Positions 6,167 to 8,246 of a stretch of 8,246 bases of DNA are shown here, in pieces. The first letter of the stretch is position 1. Each line of letters starts with the position of its first letter. Under the pieces are notes generated by a model. It ran no database searches. It was not told the DNA's origin and worked only from the letters and a program-made list of their open reading frames with translations. Source of the stretch: JBLHOS01 sp047623825 (lineage in GTDB: Bacteria; Pseudomonadota; Alphaproteobacteria; Rhodobacterales; Rhodobacteraceae); the NCBI GenBank assembly GCA_047623825.1, contig JBLHOS010000107.1, positions 1-8,246 of the forward strand, in the 5' to 3' direction. A program made the translations under genes and the position numbers.

Positions 6167-7428
6167 TAGGCAGCAAGACGCTCCGTTAATTCATCTAGCG
6201 ACGGACCAGCCTCAACCGGGCCATATAGCGCCATTGCGGCCTGTCGAGAGGAAACCATCGCCTCAGCATGTGCGCGAACTCCCGCGACATCGACCTCATT
6301 GATCCGTTCTATGGTTTCCTCCAAGGCTGGCACCCGGTTCCAGATTCCCACGACGCGCGCCAGACGCTCAGCGCGCGATGACGGACTTTCTAGCCCCATC
6401 AGCATGCCTGCCTTCATCTGTGCACGGGCGCGGTCAACTTCGGCCTGACTGATATCTCCGGCTGAGCGTTTGATCTCATCCATCGTAATCCGCGCCAAAT
6501 CGCCGAGATCATCGGCACCAGTGCCCGCATAAACCGTCAGCATTCCAGTATCGTCATAGCTGCCGACTTGCGCAAATATCGAATAGCACAAACCGCGTCT
6601 CTCACGGATCTCTTGGAACAGTCGCGAAGACATGCCTCCGCCCAAGGCTATCGAGTAGACCTGAGCCGTATAGATATCGTCAGATCGGTAGGCTGGAGCC
6701 TCAAGCGCTAAGGTGAAATGCGCCTGCTCAAGCATCTTGAATTCACGCTTTTCGCCCCCGAAAAACTTGGCTTGGTCCGGGCTTTTCTGCGTGCTAGCTG
6801 GCAGATGCCCGAACGCAGCCTCAGCAAGACGGACAATCTCATCGTGATCGACAGCACCGGCCGCCGATAAGATCAACTGACCAGCACCATAATGCTCTGC
6901 CACGAATCCAGTCAGATCTGCGTGATCAAAAGCACGAACACGTTCGGCCGGGCCCAAGATCGTGCGGCCAAGGGCCTGATCGGGATAGGCAACCTCTTGC
7001 AACCAATCGAAAATAATATCGTCAGGCGTATCCATAGCCTGACCGATTTCTTGCAAGATCACGCCGCGCTCAACCTCAATCTCACGCGGATCAAAGCTGG
7101 GATTAAGCAAAATATCAGCAATCAGGTCCAGCGCCAGCGGCACGTCATTTTGCAAAACGCGGGCGTAATAGGCGGTCACCTCACGTGAGGTGTAGGCGTT
7201 GATATAACCGCCCACATCTTCGATTTCTTCGGCAATTTGCAGGGCCGTGCGTCGGGCCGTACCCTTGAACGCCATATGCTCCAGAAAATGCGCGATTCCG
7301 TTTTGTTCCAGCCGCTCATGCCGCCCCCCGGCATTGACCCAAACGCCTAAGGCAGCTGATTGTAGCCCCGGCATATGTTCGGTGACAATTCGCAGCCCAT
7401 TGGGCAGGGTGTGAAGCTGTACAGTCAA
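6166..7428 (-). CDS. M16-family zinc peptidase (processing-peptidase type)
   Basis: A 420-residue inverzincin related to the beta subunit of mitochondrial processing peptidase and to the single-chain bacterial enzymes of this type. The N-terminal catalytic half carries the inverted zinc motif HFLEH (47-51) with the distal glutamate in VILQEI (Glu127, 75 residues after His51), and INAYTSREVTAYY (76-88). The C-terminal half has GGGMSSRLFQEIRERRGLCYS (263-283), including the Arg/Tyr substrate-binding element, so both halves look functional. There is no signal peptide, so it should act in the cytoplasm. The start codon is TTG (7428-7426), overlapping the thrC TGA as TTGA; AAAGGG lies 9 bases upstream. 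The next ATG, at residue 19, would remove the first beta strand (LPNGLRIV), so TTG is preferred. Natural targets are not shown by the sequence. Confidence 0.93.
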   Translation of the reverse strand: MTVQLHTLPNGLRIVTEHMPGLQSAALGVWVNAGGRHERLEQNGIAHFLEHMAFKGTARRTALQIAEEIEDVGGYINAYTSREVTAYYARVLQNDVPLALDLIADILLNPSFDPREIEVERGVILQEIGQAMDTPDDIIFDWLQEVAYPDQALGRTILGPAERVRAFDHADLTGFVAEHYGAGQLILSAAGAVDHDEIVRLAEAAFGHLPASTQKSPDQAKFFGGEKREFKMLEQAHFTLALEAPAYRSDDIYTAQVYSIALGGGMSSRLFQEIRERRGLCYSIFAQVGSYDDTGMLTVYAGTGADDLGDLARITMDEIKRSAGDISQAEVDRARAQMKAGMLMGLESPSSRAERLARVVGIWNRVPALEETIERINEVDVAGVRAHAEAMVSSRQAAMALYGPVEAGPSLDELTERLAA

Positions 7429-8246
7429 GCGGCAAGGCCCTTTCGGATAAATGTTTCAAGCGCGGTAAGGTCGTTTGCCACGCGGGTCAAACGCTCTGGG
7501 CGTTCAAAGAGGTCGGACATACGCCCGGGCAGCGGCGGACGCAAGCCCGTGGCGGCCTCAACCGCATCCGGGAATTTGGCAGGATGAGCCGTCGCCAGCG
7601 TGATCATCGGGGTCGTTCCCAGATGATCTTGCGCAACCTGCACACCAATTGCAGAATGCGGGCACAACAGCTCCCCCATTCCAAGACGCGCGCGCGCGAT
7701 CATCGCTGAGGTTTCAGCCTCAGACACTCTGCCGCTGGCAAAAAGCTCCTGTAACTGATCAAGCGCACCTTGGCTGATCTGAAAACCGCCAGTGTCCTTC
7801 AATTCATCCATCAACTGTGCAACGGCCGCGCCCTCACGGTTATAGACGTCAAAAAGGGCGCGCTCAAAGTTAGAGCTGACCTGAATATCCATAGACGGGC
7901 TGATCGACGGGACCACACCGTCGGTTACATACCCACCTGAGCGCAGGGCGCGGTGCAAGATATCGTTCTGGTTCGTCGCCACGACCAGTTTCTCAATCGG
8001 CAGGCCCATCCGGCGCGCAATATAGCCGGCAAAGATGTCGCCGAAATTGCCGGTGGGCACCGTAAAGCTGACCGCGCGATGTGGTGCGCCAAGCGAAACA
8101 GCGGCAGTAAAATAATAAACCACCTGCGCCAGGACCCGGCCCCAGTTGATCGAATTTACACCAGCCAAACGCACCTCGTCACGAAAGGTGAAATCGTTGA
8201 ACATGTCCTTCAGGCGGGCCTGACAATCGTCAAAATCCCCCTCAAC
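7425..8246 (-). CDS. thrC: Threonine synthase, C-terminal part (start outside the window)
   Basis: PLP-dependent enzyme that converts O-phosphohomoserine to threonine, the last step of threonine biosynthesis. The frame is open to the right edge, so 273 residues are visible and the first part, including the PLP-binding lysine, lies outside; the family is usually about 460 residues. An ATG at 8204 is internal, because homologous sequence (VEGDFDDCQARL) precedes it. Seen here are VNSINWGRVLAQ, the phosphate-binding loop PTGNFGDIFAG (TGNFGD at 8054-8037), VVATNQNDILHRAL, SPSMDIQVSSNFERALFD, and near the end CPHSAIGVQVAQ and ATAHPAKFPDAV. These match the bacterial long-form threonine synthase. It is the first visible gene of the minus-strand operon, and its TGA overlaps the peptidase start. 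Confidence 0.95.
   Translation of the reverse strand, partial: VEGDFDDCQARLKDMFNDFTFRDEVRLAGVNSINWGRVLAQVVYYFTAAVSLGAPHRAVSFTVPTGNFGDIFAGYIARRMGLPIEKLVVATNQNDILHRALRSGGYVTDGVVPSISPSMDIQVSSNFERALFDVYNREGAAVAQLMDELKDTGGFQISQGALDQLQELFASGRVSEAETSAMIARARLGMGELLCPHSAIGVQVAQDHLGTTPMITLATAHPAKFPDAVEAATGLRPPLPGRMSDLFERPERLTRVANDLTALETFIRKGLAA
7438..7443 (-). promoter_or_regulatory. Ribosome binding site supporting the TTG start of the M16 peptidase
   Basis: Minus-strand AAAGGG lies inside the final codons of thrC and 9 bases before the TTG at 7428. Together with the TTGA start-stop overlap it suggests the peptidase is translated by ribosomes finishing thrC. Confidence 0.55.

Overview
The window reads as chromosomal DNA from an alphaproteobacterium, most likely a marine Rhodobacteraceae (Roseobacter-type) lineage. 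The basis is the familiar protein style and gene order (thrC, M16 processing-type peptidase, RimJ-like GNAT on one strand; MTA phosphorylase, DUF2927 protein and apt on the other), moderate GC, and the GC-rich terminator hairpin. The genus cannot be fixed from sequence alone. Three decayed genes in the first 4 kb suggest a lineage tolerant of pseudogenes.

Left part (1-3127, + strand). A non-coding leader holds a small hairpin, a tandem 8-bp direct repeat and a short stranded piece of an ABC-transporter ATPase end. It is followed by mtnP (methylthioadenosine phosphorylase), a broken LysE-family exporter gene, a secreted DUF2927 protein and apt (adenine phosphoribosyltransferase). MtnP splits methylthioadenosine into adenine and methylthioribose-1-phosphate, and Apt turns the adenine into AMP, so the two ends of this gene string form an adenine-salvage pair. 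The lysE remnant and the DUF2927 gene sit between them in the same direction.

Middle (3128-4133). Convergent to apt lies a decayed minus-strand gene of about 260 codons that still has a strong ribosome binding site and start. It carries three in-frame stops and one frameshift, and I could not assign its family. About 165 bases of AT-richer spacer separate it from a strong hairpin terminator that closes the right-hand operon.

Right part (4134-8246, - strand, transcribed right to left). A tightly packed operon: thrC (threonine synthase, 5' end outside the window), an M16 zinc peptidase with a TTG start overlapping the thrC stop, a RimJ/RimL-type N-acetyltransferase overlapping the peptidase by one base, and a GlcD-type FAD-linked 2-hydroxyacid dehydrogenase 35 bases further on. 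All four look intact within the window.

I see no tRNA, rRNA, CRISPR array, insertion sequence, phage gene or defence system here. The window is mostly ordinary core metabolism. The points most worth a second look are the unidentified decayed gene and the degenerate zinc-protease-like motif in the DUF2927 protein.
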